DNA of 35,434 nucleotides from Candidatus Parcubacteria bacterium (lineage in GTDB: Bacteria; Patescibacteriota; Minisyncoccia; Phycocordibacterales; UBA6065): assembly GCA_019661795.1 (NCBI GenBank), contig JAIFWQ010000001.1, forward strand, positions 1-35,434, in the 5' to 3' direction. Each line of letters starts with the position of its first letter. The stretch's first letter is position 1. The translations under genes were made by a program, and so were the position numbers. Shown here piece by piece: positions 16,295 to 24,642 of the stretch. Below the pieces are notes generated by a model that searched no databases, had not been told where the DNA came from, and was given only the letters and a program-made list of their open reading frames with translations.

Positions 16295-18637
16295 TTATAA
16301 AGAAGATCCGTCTTCTGCCCCCGGGCCGCTCTTTCCGCCATCCGCGCCATTTTCTGCGGAAGAAGCCGACGAGCCGCCCGATATGACCGATCGAGGCTTG
16401 GATCCATCAGCCGCGCCGATGACGCCGCGCTCTTCGAGGAGATCCATCAGCCGCGCCGCGCGGGAATATCCGACGCGCAATTTCCTCTGTATATATGAGG
16501 TCGAAGCTTTTCCGGCTTCCACGACGATCTGTTTAGCCTGCTCATACATATCGTCATCGTCGCCTTCGCCGCCCGGTTCGTCGCCGATACCGCCGCCGAG
16601 CGAATCGTCGAGCGTCGCGGAGAATATCGCCTTGTCGTTCTTCACGGCGGATTCCGTCAGGTTTATCTCGTCCGAGAGCTCTTCGATATGGCTGTCCGCG
16701 AGGAATTTGACCACCTTCTTCACTTCGGTTTCGGATATATAGGCGCACTGGATGCGGGTAGGCTTGGACATTTCGCCCGAAAGATAGAGCATGTCGCCCG
16801 CGCCGAGGAGCTTTTCAGCGCCGATGGTGTCGAGGATGGTGCGAGAGTCGACTTGGGACGCGACCTGCAGAGCGAGGCGGGCAGGGATGTTGGCCTTGAT
16901 GAGGCCGGTGATGACGTTGACCGACGGCCTCTGCGTCGAAAGCATCAAATGTATGCCCACGGCGCGGCTCATCTGGGCTAGGCGGACGATGCCTGCCTCG
17001 AGCTCGCGCGGATAGGTGCTCATGATGTCCGCGAGCTCGTCGATGACGATGACGATGTACGGCATCGGATCGGGACCGCGCTCTTCCAAACCTTCTTCGC
17101 CGTCTTTTTTCACTTTCACCTTCTTCGAAGCCGGCTCATAGACGTTCTTATGATATGACTCGATGTCGCGGACGCCGTGCGACTGAAGGATGTCGTAACG
17201 CCTGTCCATCTCTTTCGCCGCCCATTTGAGAGCGAGAATAGCTTTCTTGGCGTCGGTTATGACCGGGGTGAGAAGGTGAGGGATCTTGTTATAGAGCGTG
17301 AGCTCGACGCGCTTCGGGTCGATCATGATGAATTTGAGCCGTTCCGGCGAGCATCGATAGAGAAGGGAGACGATCAGCGCGTGGATAGTGACGGATTTGC
17401 CCGATCCGGTCGCACCGGCGATGAGAAGGTGGGGCATTTTCGCCACGTTGGCGAAATGCGACTTGCCGGATATGCCTTTGCCGAGGGATGCGAGGAGCGG
17501 CTTTTCAGATGTCTGGAATTCTTCGACGCTGAAAAGCGTGCCGAGGCCGACGGTGGTCTTGGTCGTATTCGGGATCTCGATGCCGACGAGCGATTTGCCA
17601 GGGATCGGCGCTTCGATGCGCAAAGGATGGGCGGCCAAAGCCAGGGCGAGGTCGTTCTGAAGCGCCACGATGCGCGAAAGCTTCACGCCCTCGGCCGGCT
17701 TCAGGGCGTATCGCGTCACGGAAGGGCCGATGGATACTTCATCCATCTCCACGTCGATGCCGAAATTCGAAAGCGTCCTCTTTATGATGTTGGCGTTCGC
17801 TTTGACGTCGCCCACCACAGGCTTGCCTTTGTCGCGCTCCAAAAGAGAGAGCGGAGGAGGCGTATACGCATGAGAAGCGTCGCGCTTCGAAGGCTTGATG
17901 AAGTCTTTCGTCTCGTCGCCTGCGCCTGCGGCGATCTTTATATCCTTCTTTTTATCTTCTTTCGTTTCTTTCGGCTTCTCGGCGACATCGCTTTTCGGTT
18001 TTTTCGCAGGTTCCGGCTCGGCATCGAACGGAAGGGCTATGTTTATCTCTTCGTCCTCGTCTTCCGTATCGCCTTCGGCGTCTTTTTCTTTGCCCTTATG
18101 GAAATTGAAGAGCGATTTGAGGTCGAGCTCTTCGTTAAAAGCGATCAATATGGATATCACGACCAGAGCGGAAAGGAATACGAGGCTCGCCGACGTGTCG
18201 AAGAGCTTCACGAAAGGCCATGCCAGCCATTTGCCGACGTAGCCGCCGTTCGGCGGAGTGCCGGGAGAGACGATGTCTATGATACCGAGAAGCGATACGA
18301 GAAAGAGGAGCGATCCGTAGAGTTTCGCCGAATCGAAATGCTTGTGAAGGTTCCGGAGGAATGTCAGGGCGAGGACGACGAATATAAGAGGGAGGAGGTA
18401 GTAGCCGACGCCGAGAAGATATAGAAGGCCGCGGAACGTGTAATGGCCGACGATGCCCGCTTTGTCCCAGATGGCGAGGGCGGTGAATATGGCGAGCACG
18501 AAGAACACGACGGCCGATACCCCTTGGAGCGTTTCGTCGGGCAGGTTCTTCAGGAAGCCTCTTTTCTTCTTTCCCTCTTCTTTCTTGCCGCTCTTTTCGG
18601 GCTTGTCCTCTCGTTCCTCGTTCTTTCTTTTGGCCAT
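16295..18637 (-). CDS. ftsK: DNA translocase FtsK/SpoIIIE
   Basis: 780 residues. Four membrane helices (about 35-160) are followed by a charged linker rich in E, D and K (about 170-260). Then comes the motor with Walker A GATGSGKS (K414), VIVIDELADIMS and STQRPSVNVITGLIK, and a C-terminal winged-helix gamma domain (STSYIQRKLRVGYSRAARLMDLLEERG) that reads KOPS-like sites. It pumps DNA at the division septum and links to XerCD dimer resolution. The frame also allows a TTG at 18646, but that codon overlaps a TATAAT, so I place the start at the ATG 18637 (MAKRKNEERE). The tail is Gly/Ser-rich. Confidence 0.96.
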   Translation of the reverse strand: MAKRKNEEREDKPEKSGKKEEGKKKRGFLKNLPDETLQGVSAVVFFVLAIFTALAIWDKAGIVGHYTFRGLLYLLGVGYYLLPLIFVVLALTFLRNLHKHFDSAKLYGSLLFLVSLLGIIDIVSPGTPPNGGYVGKWLAWPFVKLFDTSASLVFLSALVVISILIAFNEELDLKSLFNFHKGKEKDAEGDTEDEDEEINIALPFDAEPEPAKKPKSDVAEKPKETKEDKKKDIKIAAGAGDETKDFIKPSKRDASHAYTPPPLSLLERDKGKPVVGDVKANANIIKRTLSNFGIDVEMDEVSIGPSVTRYALKPAEGVKLSRIVALQNDLALALAAHPLRIEAPIPGKSLVGIEIPNTTKTTVGLGTLFSVEEFQTSEKPLLASLGKGISGKSHFANVAKMPHLLIAGATGSGKSVTIHALIVSLLYRCSPERLKFIMIDPKRVELTLYNKIPHLLTPVITDAKKAILALKWAAKEMDRRYDILQSHGVRDIESYHKNVYEPASKKVKVKKDGEEGLEERGPDPMPYIVIVIDELADIMSTYPRELEAGIVRLAQMSRAVGIHLMLSTQRPSVNVITGLIKANIPARLALQVASQVDSRTILDTIGAEKLLGAGDMLYLSGEMSKPTRIQCAYISETEVKKVVKFLADSHIEELSDEINLTESAVKNDKAIFSATLDDSLGGGIGDEPGGEGDDDDMYEQAKQIVVEAGKASTSYIQRKLRVGYSRAARLMDLLEERGVIGAADGSKPRSVISGGSSASSAENGADGGKSGPGAEDGSSL

Positions 18638-18645
18638 GATGAACA

Positions 18646-18654
18646 ATTATATCA
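18646..18654 (-). promoter_or_regulatory. extended -10 of ftsK
   Basis: On the minus strand TGATATAAT ends 8 bases before the ATG at 18637. No ribosome site fits between, predicting a leaderless ftsK mRNA. Confidence 0.55.
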
Positions 18655-18889
18655 TCAATGGAAGGCGGCATCTGCGGGCGCAGTCGCTCCGCATTGCGTC
18701 CGCGCGCCTTTCGTGTCGCATGTGCATAAAGGTCTTTACGTCCTTTACGGGAGGTTTATAATGGACATCACTTCTTGACAGATTTCCATAAAAGACATAT
18801 TATTTAAAGGACAAGATTCCTCTGCCCGAACCGGCCTATAAAGGACAATCTTATTAAAGACAGCCAAAATAACCTTAATTTGCAAAGCT
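18655..18889. promoter_or_regulatory. regulatory region with TAAAGGACA-type repeats and a consensus promoter
   Basis: The intergenic region between ftsK and the winged-helix gene has TTGACA (18775-18780), a 17-base spacer and TATTAT (18798-18803). A second TATAAT is at 18757-18762. Copies of TAAAGGACA or close variants occur at 18727 (TAAAGGTCT), 18740-18747 (inverted), 18759 (TAATGGACA), 18789 (TAAAAGACA), 18805, 18839 (both exact) and 18855 (TAAAGACA). Two of them flank the -10 box. The last four form two pairs, each with starts 16 bases apart. The layout looks like operators for the adjacent regulator. Confidence 0.65.
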
Positions 18890-19741
18890 ATGGAAGGGAC
18901 ACCTCATAATCAGGATAATCGCATCGAAGCGCGCCCTTCGGAGAAGGGTCTCGATGCGGGGATCGTTTTCGGACACAATTCACATTTCGCTTTCGTATAC
19001 AAAAAGACAGAAAAGCTCGTTACGGCGGTCTACATGATCACCAACTTCATCAAGGACAGCGAGCCCCTGAAATGGAAGATCCGCGAAAGCGCCCTCTCTC
19101 TTATGGCCCTTAATCTCGACTGGAGCACGGTCTCGCTCGCCGAGCGCCGCGACCTTCTCAAAGAATATCAGGCCCTCGCCCTCGAGATCGTATCTCTTTC
19201 GAGCGTAGCCCATCATTCAGGCCTTATTTCGGAGATGAATTTCCATATCCTTTCTCGCGAATTCAACAGCCTCGTATCCGTCATATCGAAGGACGAGAAC
19301 AAGAAGGCGAATGAGGAGACCATCATTCTCGATCCGCGATTCTTCGATACTCATGACGCCGAACCGCTTCCTCTGTCTGAAGCTTCTTTCTCCGCGCCTG
19401 TCGCGCCAATGCCCGCTGCGGCTCATAAAGGACATGTATCAAGGACATCGGTTCCTGCGGTCGACGAGTCCCGCACGATCCGCAAACCGGAGTATCTTCC
19501 TCTCAAGGACATGCAGCCGAAGCCTGAACGAGCGCTGCGAACGCCTGAATCAAAGGACAGCAGGCAGGGCGCCATAATCAAGCTCCTTTCAAAGAAAAGC
19601 GGCCTGAACATACGGGACTTCGCCGAGAACATCAAAGGCTGCAGCGAAAAGACCATACAGCGCGAGCTCCTCGCCATGGTAGCTACCGGTGTCCTTAAAA
19701 AGGAAGGGGAAAGGCGCTGGAGCACCTATTCTCTGGCTTAA
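18890..19741 (+). CDS. putative transcriptional regulator with C-terminal winged helix-turn-helix
   Basis: 283 residues. The N-terminal part (about 20-140) is helical and without known motifs (for example VFGHNSHFAFVYKKTEKLV, ERRDLLKEYQALALEIVSLS). A proline/serine-rich linker (145-222) follows. Residues about 224-283 look like a DeoR-type winged HTH (RQGAIIKLLSKKSGLNIRDF, CSEKTIQRELLAMVATGVL, GERRWSTYSL). The upstream repeats and the consensus promoter suggest that it regulates itself. Further TAAAGGACA-like copies lie in the linker-coding part (19426 exact, 19439, 19503, 19551), though AAG-GAC codons explain some of them. I know no characterised homologue. Confidence 0.8.
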   Translation: MEGTPHNQDNRIEARPSEKGLDAGIVFGHNSHFAFVYKKTEKLVTAVYMITNFIKDSEPLKWKIRESALSLMALNLDWSTVSLAERRDLLKEYQALALEIVSLSSVAHHSGLISEMNFHILSREFNSLVSVISKDENKKANEETIILDPRFFDTHDAEPLPLSEASFSAPVAPMPAAAHKGHVSRTSVPAVDESRTIRKPEYLPLKDMQPKPERALRTPESKDSRQGAIIKLLSKKSGLNIRDFAENIKGCSEKTIQRELLAMVATGVLKKEGERRWSTYSLA

Positions 19742-19748
19742 GAGGCGA

Positions 19749-19781
19749 AAACCCCGGTCGGACCGGGGTTTCTTGCTTTTT
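19749..19781 (+). terminator. terminator after the winged-helix gene
   Basis: AACCCCGGT (19750-19758, written here as the stem) pairs with ACCGGGGTT (19762-19770), loop of 3 bases, followed by TTCTTGCTTTTT. Confidence 0.75.
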
Positions 19782-19793
19782 GGGCGGTTTTCA

Positions 19794-20315
19794 TATAATA
19801 TAGTGCTGTGGAATAACCCCAGAAATAAGGCCTTACAAGGCCCATTTCGGTTATCCACATTGCCCGTTTTGCGCCTCATGGCGCGAAAACGTATAATAAG
19901 CGGGCTACAGCAAGGCAGTATTTTCGAGAGTTCTCCCGCGCTCTTGTCCATTGAAAACCTCATAGCGATACGAAAAGTTACAGTCCATCCGAATCCGTTC
20001 CGGACGGTTTCCCGATATTCCGCATTCATCCATACCCCTCACAACTATCCCCGTGATTGAGTCGACCCAGCGCTTTGTTCTCGAAGCCATTCGAAACCAA
20101 AGCGCTGGGAAAATAAATCCCGGGGAATAGTCGAGGACCGGTCGGACGGGTCGATCACATCGATCCGCACGGCGCGGTCCACGTCCTTCCTTTCGCCGTC
20201 GATAAGCGGAAGGGAAGATGAAAGATTATTCGTTTAGTCGACGGAATGGGAAAGCATCGTTTACAAATCAAAGCCTTTCCTTTAATTCCATCATTACTAG
20301 AAGCACACACAAAAT
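19794..20315 (+). promoter_or_regulatory. long structured non-coding region before the S-layer gene (leader or ncRNA)
   Basis: No convincing gene lies in 19742-20315. TATAAT occurs at 19794-19799, and again at 19892-19897 with TTGCGC 17 bases upstream. From 19807 onward there are successive hairpins: 19807-19859 (long imperfect stem), 19862-19905 (nested GCCCG/CGGGC around GTTTTGCGCC/GGCGCGAAAAC), 20066-20109 (12-bp perfect stem), 20135-20180 (GGACCG/CGGTCC enclosing an 8-bp stem) and 20187-20215. TTATCCACA, a DnaA-box match, is in the right arm of the first hairpin. It could be a long 5' leader of the S-layer mRNA or a separate RNA. Confidence 0.5.
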
Positions 20316-22253
20316 ATGTCAATCAAAACAACTTCGAAGGTTGTAGCAGCGGTCGTAGGTTTCGGCCTCGCCCTCTCGATCTTCGCAGGCGTAGCAGTTT
20401 CGTCAACGAACGCTCAGGCAATGACCTTGTCTCAGCTCGTCGACCTCTTTATCAGCCTCGGCATCATCTCTCCTGACAAGGCAGCAGCAGCTAAGGCAGC
20501 TGTTTCCTCTTCTACGACCGCATCGTCGGCTTCGTTCATGAAGGACCTCACGGTAGGTTCTTCTGGCGCAGACGTCTCTGCTCTCCAGAAGGCAGTCGGC
20601 GTATCTCCGGCAACGGGTTACTTCGGCTCTGTTACGAAGGCAGCCGTCGTCGCATACCAGAAGTCTCATGGTCTTCCTGCAACGGGTTACGTTGGAGCGC
20701 TCACCCGAGCTTCTCTCAACGGCTCGACGCCAGCGACCGGATCTACTGGCTCGACGGGCACCGTAGTCAACTCTGGCGTTGAGGGCATCCTCACCGCAGA
20801 CGCTGGCTCGCTCTCGAACATCACGCTTTACGAAGGTCAGACGATGGTCCCTGTGATCAACGTTAGGCTCCAGGCCAAGCTCTCGGACATCAACGTCCAG
20901 CGCATCCAGCTTGACCTCGGTTCGAACACGACCATCTACACCAAGGTCTTCAAGACCATGTATGTCGTAGATGACTCGGGCAAGGTTCTCGCTCAGGCAG
21001 ACCTCAACAGCAACACTGTTGTTAAGTCTGGCACGACGTACATCTTGACCCTCGGTGGATTCAGCTACACGGTTCCGAAGGACTCTACGAAGTACCTCAC
21101 CGTAAAGGCTGACCTCTACTCGTCGATCAAGTCTTCGGCAGCAGCAGGCTGCGACGGTACCGGCGACACGTGTACGATCACTGTTCCTGTGAACGGCGTT
21201 CGCGGCACGGACGGCGCTGGCATCGACCAGTACTCTCCTGCAACGTCCTTCTCGCAGGCAGTTTCGATCTCCGGATCGCTCACTGACTCTGCACAGCTCC
21301 TCGTCTCTACTGACGCTGCAAACTTCCTCGCATCGGATGTGGTAGCCGCAGCTGGTTCGAACAACAACCAGTATGACAAGCTCCCTCTCCTCGCGTTCGA
21401 CGTTCGCGCTCAGAAAGACGCGGTTCAGATCACCGACCTTAACGTCACCGTCAACGGTGTCGGCGCTGCTACGGCAACCGCTGCATACCTCTATGATGGC
21501 TCGACGCTCATAGGTTCGGCTTCTGTCAACAGCTCGTCCGGCGTAGCATCGTTCACGAACATCAACTACTGGGTTCCAAAGGATACGACCAAGGTCCTTA
21601 CCGTTAAGGCTGATATTCAGAGCGCTGCATCGACGAACTCGACGTTCAACGTAACCGTCGCTGCCGCTGGTCCTACGGCTAAGAACTCAGCAGGTTCTAC
21701 CGTAACCCCAACGGGCACGGCTACCGGTAACACGTTCAACGTTCGAAGCGTAGGTCCTGTATTCACCCTTAACTCGGCAACGATCACTAAGGGCGCTACG
21801 GCATCTCAGAACAACTTCTCGACCTCTACGGCCGAGGCAGTGTTCAGCATCACGATCCAGGCAGTCGGTGGAGATGTATTCTTCGGCACGCAGGCTGCAT
21901 CGACGACGTTCGGATTCTCCATCTACAAGGCTGGAGTCAAGAACGATGTCCCAGGTACCGGCGGTCTCGGAACTGCATCTTCGACCTCATGGTCTATCCC
22001 TTCATCGGGCGTAGTAACCTCTGGTCTTAACTCGACGACGGCATTCAAGCTCGCTCAGAACAACTCTGTAACGATGCCTGTATCGTTCGTCTTCGAAGGC
22101 AGGACGACTACTGGAGCACTCCTTCCAACCGCTTCATACGCAGTTGGTCTCGAGTCGATCAAGTGGTCTACTACTGACGGCGGCGTATCGAACACTTCGA
22201 CCTTCATGGCTGGTCAGTCAGCTTGGAGGACGACTTCTGTATCGCTTCCTTAA
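20316..22253 (+). CDS. secreted S-layer-like protein with peptidoglycan-binding domain
   Basis: 645 residues. A signal peptide (about 1-35, cleavage after AQA) is followed by a helical segment, then a PG_binding_1-type domain (about 80-135: GADVSALQKAVGV, ATGYFGSVTKAAVVAYQKSHG, GYVGALTRASL). After that come about 500 residues of Thr/Ser/Ala/Asn-rich beta-domains, with paired statements such as VPKDSTKYLTVKADL and VPKDTTKVLTVKADI indicating internal repeats. This layout fits an abundant surface-layer or wall-attached protein. Codon use is unlike the neighbours (GCA/GCT for Ala, TCT for Ser, GGT/GGC), as in the L10/L12 genes, and suggests strong expression. No Shine-Dalgarno sequence is seen. 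A strong terminator follows. Confidence 0.85.
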   Translation: MSIKTTSKVVAAVVGFGLALSIFAGVAVSSTNAQAMTLSQLVDLFISLGIISPDKAAAAKAAVSSSTTASSASFMKDLTVGSSGADVSALQKAVGVSPATGYFGSVTKAAVVAYQKSHGLPATGYVGALTRASLNGSTPATGSTGSTGTVVNSGVEGILTADAGSLSNITLYEGQTMVPVINVRLQAKLSDINVQRIQLDLGSNTTIYTKVFKTMYVVDDSGKVLAQADLNSNTVVKSGTTYILTLGGFSYTVPKDSTKYLTVKADLYSSIKSSAAAGCDGTGDTCTITVPVNGVRGTDGAGIDQYSPATSFSQAVSISGSLTDSAQLLVSTDAANFLASDVVAAAGSNNNQYDKLPLLAFDVRAQKDAVQITDLNVTVNGVGAATATAAYLYDGSTLIGSASVNSSSGVASFTNINYWVPKDTTKVLTVKADIQSAASTNSTFNVTVAAAGPTAKNSAGSTVTPTGTATGNTFNVRSVGPVFTLNSATITKGATASQNNFSTSTAEAVFSITIQAVGGDVFFGTQAASTTFGFSIYKAGVKNDVPGTGGLGTASSTSWSIPSSGVVTSGLNSTTAFKLAQNNSVTMPVSFVFEGRTTTGALLPTASYAVGLESIKWSTTDGGVSNTSTFMAGQSAWRTTSVSLP

Positions 22254-22305
22254 CGGAAACGCTACTGGAGCATATGTCGGATCTAACGGTCTGACATAGT
22301 TTCGG

Positions 22306-22340
22306 CAAAAGCCGCATCGCAAGGTGCGGCTTTTGCGTTG
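22306..22340 (+). terminator. terminator after the S-layer gene
   Basis: An 11-bp perfect stem CAAAAGCCGCA (22306-22316) with TGCGGCTTTTG (22325-22335), loop 8, with the T-run inside the 3' arm. Confidence 0.88.
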
Positions 22341-22346
22341 TCTGGT

Positions 22347-22352
22347 TATAAT
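22347..22352 (+). promoter_or_regulatory. -10 box of the first lamin-tail gene
   Basis: TATAAT ends 6 bases before the ATG at 22359, right after the S-layer terminator. It predicts a leaderless transcript and argues against the TTG at 22338 as start. Confidence 0.55.
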
Positions 22353-22358
22353 GAAGCC

Positions 22359-23345
22359 ATGAAAGAACAGCGCGGATTCATAATGAAGCTCACGCTTTTC
22401 GTCGTCGCGGCATGCGTCCTTTTCATCGTCTTCGCATCGCTCGCGCGATATATCGGCCCGGGGACGTTCAATAATCTCGGCGACCTCTCGAGCAATTCGA
22501 ACCCATCCGGCTTTTCCGCCGACAGCAAGACCAACCCCCTTCTCGATTTCCTCGACACGTCCGGCGGCTCCGCTTCGTTCGGTGCGCCGAGCGGCGTTTC
22601 GAATACCCCTGCTTCGTCCCGTTCCGCCTATGCCGGCAGGATATCGCTTTCAAGCGGCAATGCGAGCTATTCCAATCAGCCGTTCGAGGAATACGTGACC
22701 ATCAGGAATTCTGGCAAAGGCTCGGTCAGCATCACGGGCTGGACGCTCACGAACGGCAAAGGAACCCGTCCGATCGAGACGAGTCAGAACAGCTACATAT
22801 ATCCTGCTGCGGATTCGGCGACTATTGGCCAGGGCACCGAATTCCTCGATCCATCGGGCGCGTTCCAGGTGGGACCGATCGTGCTTCGTCCGGGGGACAA
22901 TGCCATCGTGACGACGGGACGCCCGTTCTCGCAATTCCCGTTCTCTATATATACGAGCTTCCGCGAAAATATATGCGAAGGCTATCTCAAAAATTACCCG
23001 TTCGATCCGCCGCTCAACCAGTCGTGCCCATATCCGGCGAACGATCCGGCCATACGGACCGTGACGGACGAATGCTACGACTATATGCAGTCGCTCAGCC
23101 GATGCGAAGATCCGGAAAAATATGACAAGACCCGCTTCGAGCTCCAGACGATGCAGTGCAGGAATTTCATGACGTCGCGGCTCAACTATCCGTCCTGCGT
23201 GGCGAGGAACGGGAATTCCGCCGGATTCTCGACCAATCAGTGGCGCGTATTTCTGGGCAAAGGCAGAGAGCTCTGGGCGAGCCAAAGGGAGACGATCACG
23301 CTCTATGATTCGAAGGGGTTGATAGTCGATCAGATAAGTTATTAA
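22359..23345 (+). CDS. membrane-anchored lamin-tail-domain (LTD) surface protein
   Basis: 328 residues. An N-terminal anchor (MKEQRGF then hydrophobic FVVAACVLFIVFASLA) has a KEQRGF start that recalls prepilins, but there is no glutamate at +5. A Ser/Asn-rich linker and an LTD-type beta-sandwich (about 95-190: EEYVTIRNSGKGSVSITGW, LRPGDNAIVTTGRPF) follow, then a cysteine-containing helical insertion (CEGYLKNYPF, CPYPANDPA, CYDYMQSLSRCED, MQCRNF; six or more Cys, possibly disulfides). It closes with a terminal LTD strand pair (WRVFLGKGRELW, ITLYDSKGLIVDQISY). It is probably extracellular. LTD proteins are common on CPR surfaces; their function is unknown. The start is set by the -10 box 6 bases upstream. 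Confidence 0.8.
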   Translation: MKEQRGFIMKLTLFVVAACVLFIVFASLARYIGPGTFNNLGDLSSNSNPSGFSADSKTNPLLDFLDTSGGSASFGAPSGVSNTPASSRSAYAGRISLSSGNASYSNQPFEEYVTIRNSGKGSVSITGWTLTNGKGTRPIETSQNSYIYPAADSATIGQGTEFLDPSGAFQVGPIVLRPGDNAIVTTGRPFSQFPFSIYTSFRENICEGYLKNYPFDPPLNQSCPYPANDPAIRTVTDECYDYMQSLSRCEDPEKYDKTRFELQTMQCRNFMTSRLNYPSCVARNGNSAGFSTNQWRVFLGKGRELWASQRETITLYDSKGLIVDQISY

Positions 23346-23375
23346 ATTTTCTTCAGCGATCCTTTATCGCTCTCT

Positions 23376-23384
23376 TGAGATGAT
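23376..23384 (+). promoter_or_regulatory. putative extended -10 (TGA-GATGAT)
   Basis: TGAGATGAT ends 6 bases before the ATG at 23391. It lies inside a longer motif, CCTTTATCGCTC-N7-ATGATGG, that recurs upstream at 14734-14759. Confidence 0.35.
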
Positions 23385-23390
23385 GGCTTC

Positions 23391-24632
23391 ATGCGAAAAG
23401 CAGCCATCATCTTTTTATGTTTTATATCCCTTCCGTTCGCCGCAGCGGGCAGCTCTTCTTCGATCGTCATAACGGAGATCATGTATGACCTTCCAGGAAC
23501 GGATCCCGGTCGCGAATGGGTCGAGGTAGAGAATACGGGCGCCGCGGCCATAGACTTTTCAACGTGGAAGCTTTTCGAGGCGAACATCAATCACAAGATC
23601 GCAGCCGTCGGTTCGGCCGAGCTTCCCGCGGGCGGTTTCGCTGTCATCGCCGATTCGCCTGAAAAATATCGCGCCGATAATCCCGGATTCTCGGGCCTGC
23701 TTTTCGATAGCGCCTTTTCTCTCGGGAACGAAGGCGAACCGATCGTATTGCGGGATGAAAGCGGCGCGGACATAGATTCCGTATCGTACCTGCCGGCATG
23801 GGGCGCGGCAGGCGACGGCAATTCGCTTCAAAAGGCAGCTTCCGGTTCATGGGTATCAGCTGTTCCCACGCCGGGATCCGCGACGGCTGCAGCAGGGAAT
23901 CAACCGGAGCCTCAACCTGAAACTACCGGCCCGATCGCAGATCCAGACACGACTTCGACCATCGCTCCGAATCCAGTTAAAAATCCGGAGATATCCACGC
24001 ACAGCAGCCAGGAAGAGGTAAACGTCTCGTACGAAAAGCCTCAATTCGAGATCACTGCAGGCCGGCCGCGCATCGGTTTCGTCGGCGCGCCGCTCCTTTT
24101 CGAAGCGAAAGTGACCAAGTCCAAAGGCATCGAGCCGGGAAGCGGTGTTCGGAGTGTCTGGTCGATGGGGGACGGGACCGAGATATCCGGCTTGTTCGTA
24201 TCGCACGCCTATGAATATCCGGGCGATTATATCGTCGTCGCCAATACCGATTCGGGCGGAGCGCATGCTGTGGCGAAAACCAATGTGCACATCGTAACGC
24301 CAAAGCTCGGCATATCGATCTATCAAGGATCTGTCCGCATATCGAATCTCGATCGAGGAGAGATGAACGTGGGCGGTTTCATCGTCGAAGATTCGAAGCG
24401 ACGCTCTATATTGCCGCGCGATACGATCATCGCTCCTCTGTCTTCGATCATGCTCTCTTCAGCCGAGGCCGGGTTCGGCGCGCCTGAAGGATTCATACGC
24501 ATCGCCGCTCCGTCAGGGAAGATATTTTCACAAGCGCCGGCTCCCGGAGAGCCTGTCATCGCCCTTCCCGCGGATTTCGACGCGGCCGCATTCCGGAGCC
24601 GTTTTGAAGAGCTTTATAAGCCTAATCGATAG
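23391..24632 (+). CDS. secreted LTD plus PKD-like surface protein
   Basis: 413 residues. A signal peptide (MRKAAIIFLCFISLPFAAAG) leads into an LTD domain (about 22-150: IVITEIMYDLPGTDPGREWVEVEN, LPAGGFAVIADSPE, DSVSYLPAWG) and a Pro/Thr-rich linker. A PKD-type beta-sandwich follows (about 225-305: SVWSMGDGTEISGLFVSHAYEYPGDYIV), then a further LTD-like strand set (VRISNLDRGEMNVGGFIVED). There is no membrane anchor besides the signal region, so it is secreted or wall-bound. It lies between the other LTD gene and the hydrolase in one orientation, with no terminator between. Confidence 0.82.
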   Translation: MRKAAIIFLCFISLPFAAAGSSSSIVITEIMYDLPGTDPGREWVEVENTGAAAIDFSTWKLFEANINHKIAAVGSAELPAGGFAVIADSPEKYRADNPGFSGLLFDSAFSLGNEGEPIVLRDESGADIDSVSYLPAWGAAGDGNSLQKAASGSWVSAVPTPGSATAAAGNQPEPQPETTGPIADPDTTSTIAPNPVKNPEISTHSSQEEVNVSYEKPQFEITAGRPRIGFVGAPLLFEAKVTKSKGIEPGSGVRSVWSMGDGTEISGLFVSHAYEYPGDYIVVANTDSGGAHAVAKTNVHIVTPKLGISIYQGSVRISNLDRGEMNVGGFIVEDSKRRSILPRDTIIAPLSSIMLSSAEAGFGAPEGFIRIAAPSGKIFSQAPAPGEPVIALPADFDAAAFRSRFEELYKPNR

Positions 24633-24633
24633 A

Positions 24634-24642
24634 TGATATTAT
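24634..24642 (+). promoter_or_regulatory. extended -10 (TGA-TATTAT)
   Basis: TGATATTAT ends 6 bases before an ATG at 24649. It overlaps the ATG at 24641, which therefore could not be translated from this transcript. Confidence 0.5.

Noticed and set aside
17177..18424. 415-residue open frame antisense to ftsK
   Set aside because: Shadow of ftsK; low-complexity Arg/Glu/Phe composition and no start signal.
19589..20029. 146-residue minus-strand frame over the region before the S-layer gene
   Set aside because: It overlaps the winged-helix gene and strong hairpins, and has no promoter or recognisable domain.
19794..20217. The structured region as tmRNA, RNase P RNA, SRP RNA or 6S RNA
   Set aside because: None of the conserved sequence elements of the first three is present. 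The first hairpin is only about 53 bases, shorter than 6S RNA.
22359..22400. Type IV prepilin signal in the LTD protein (KEQRGF)
   Set aside because: The glutamate at +5 is missing and the rest of the protein is an LTD fold, not a pilin.
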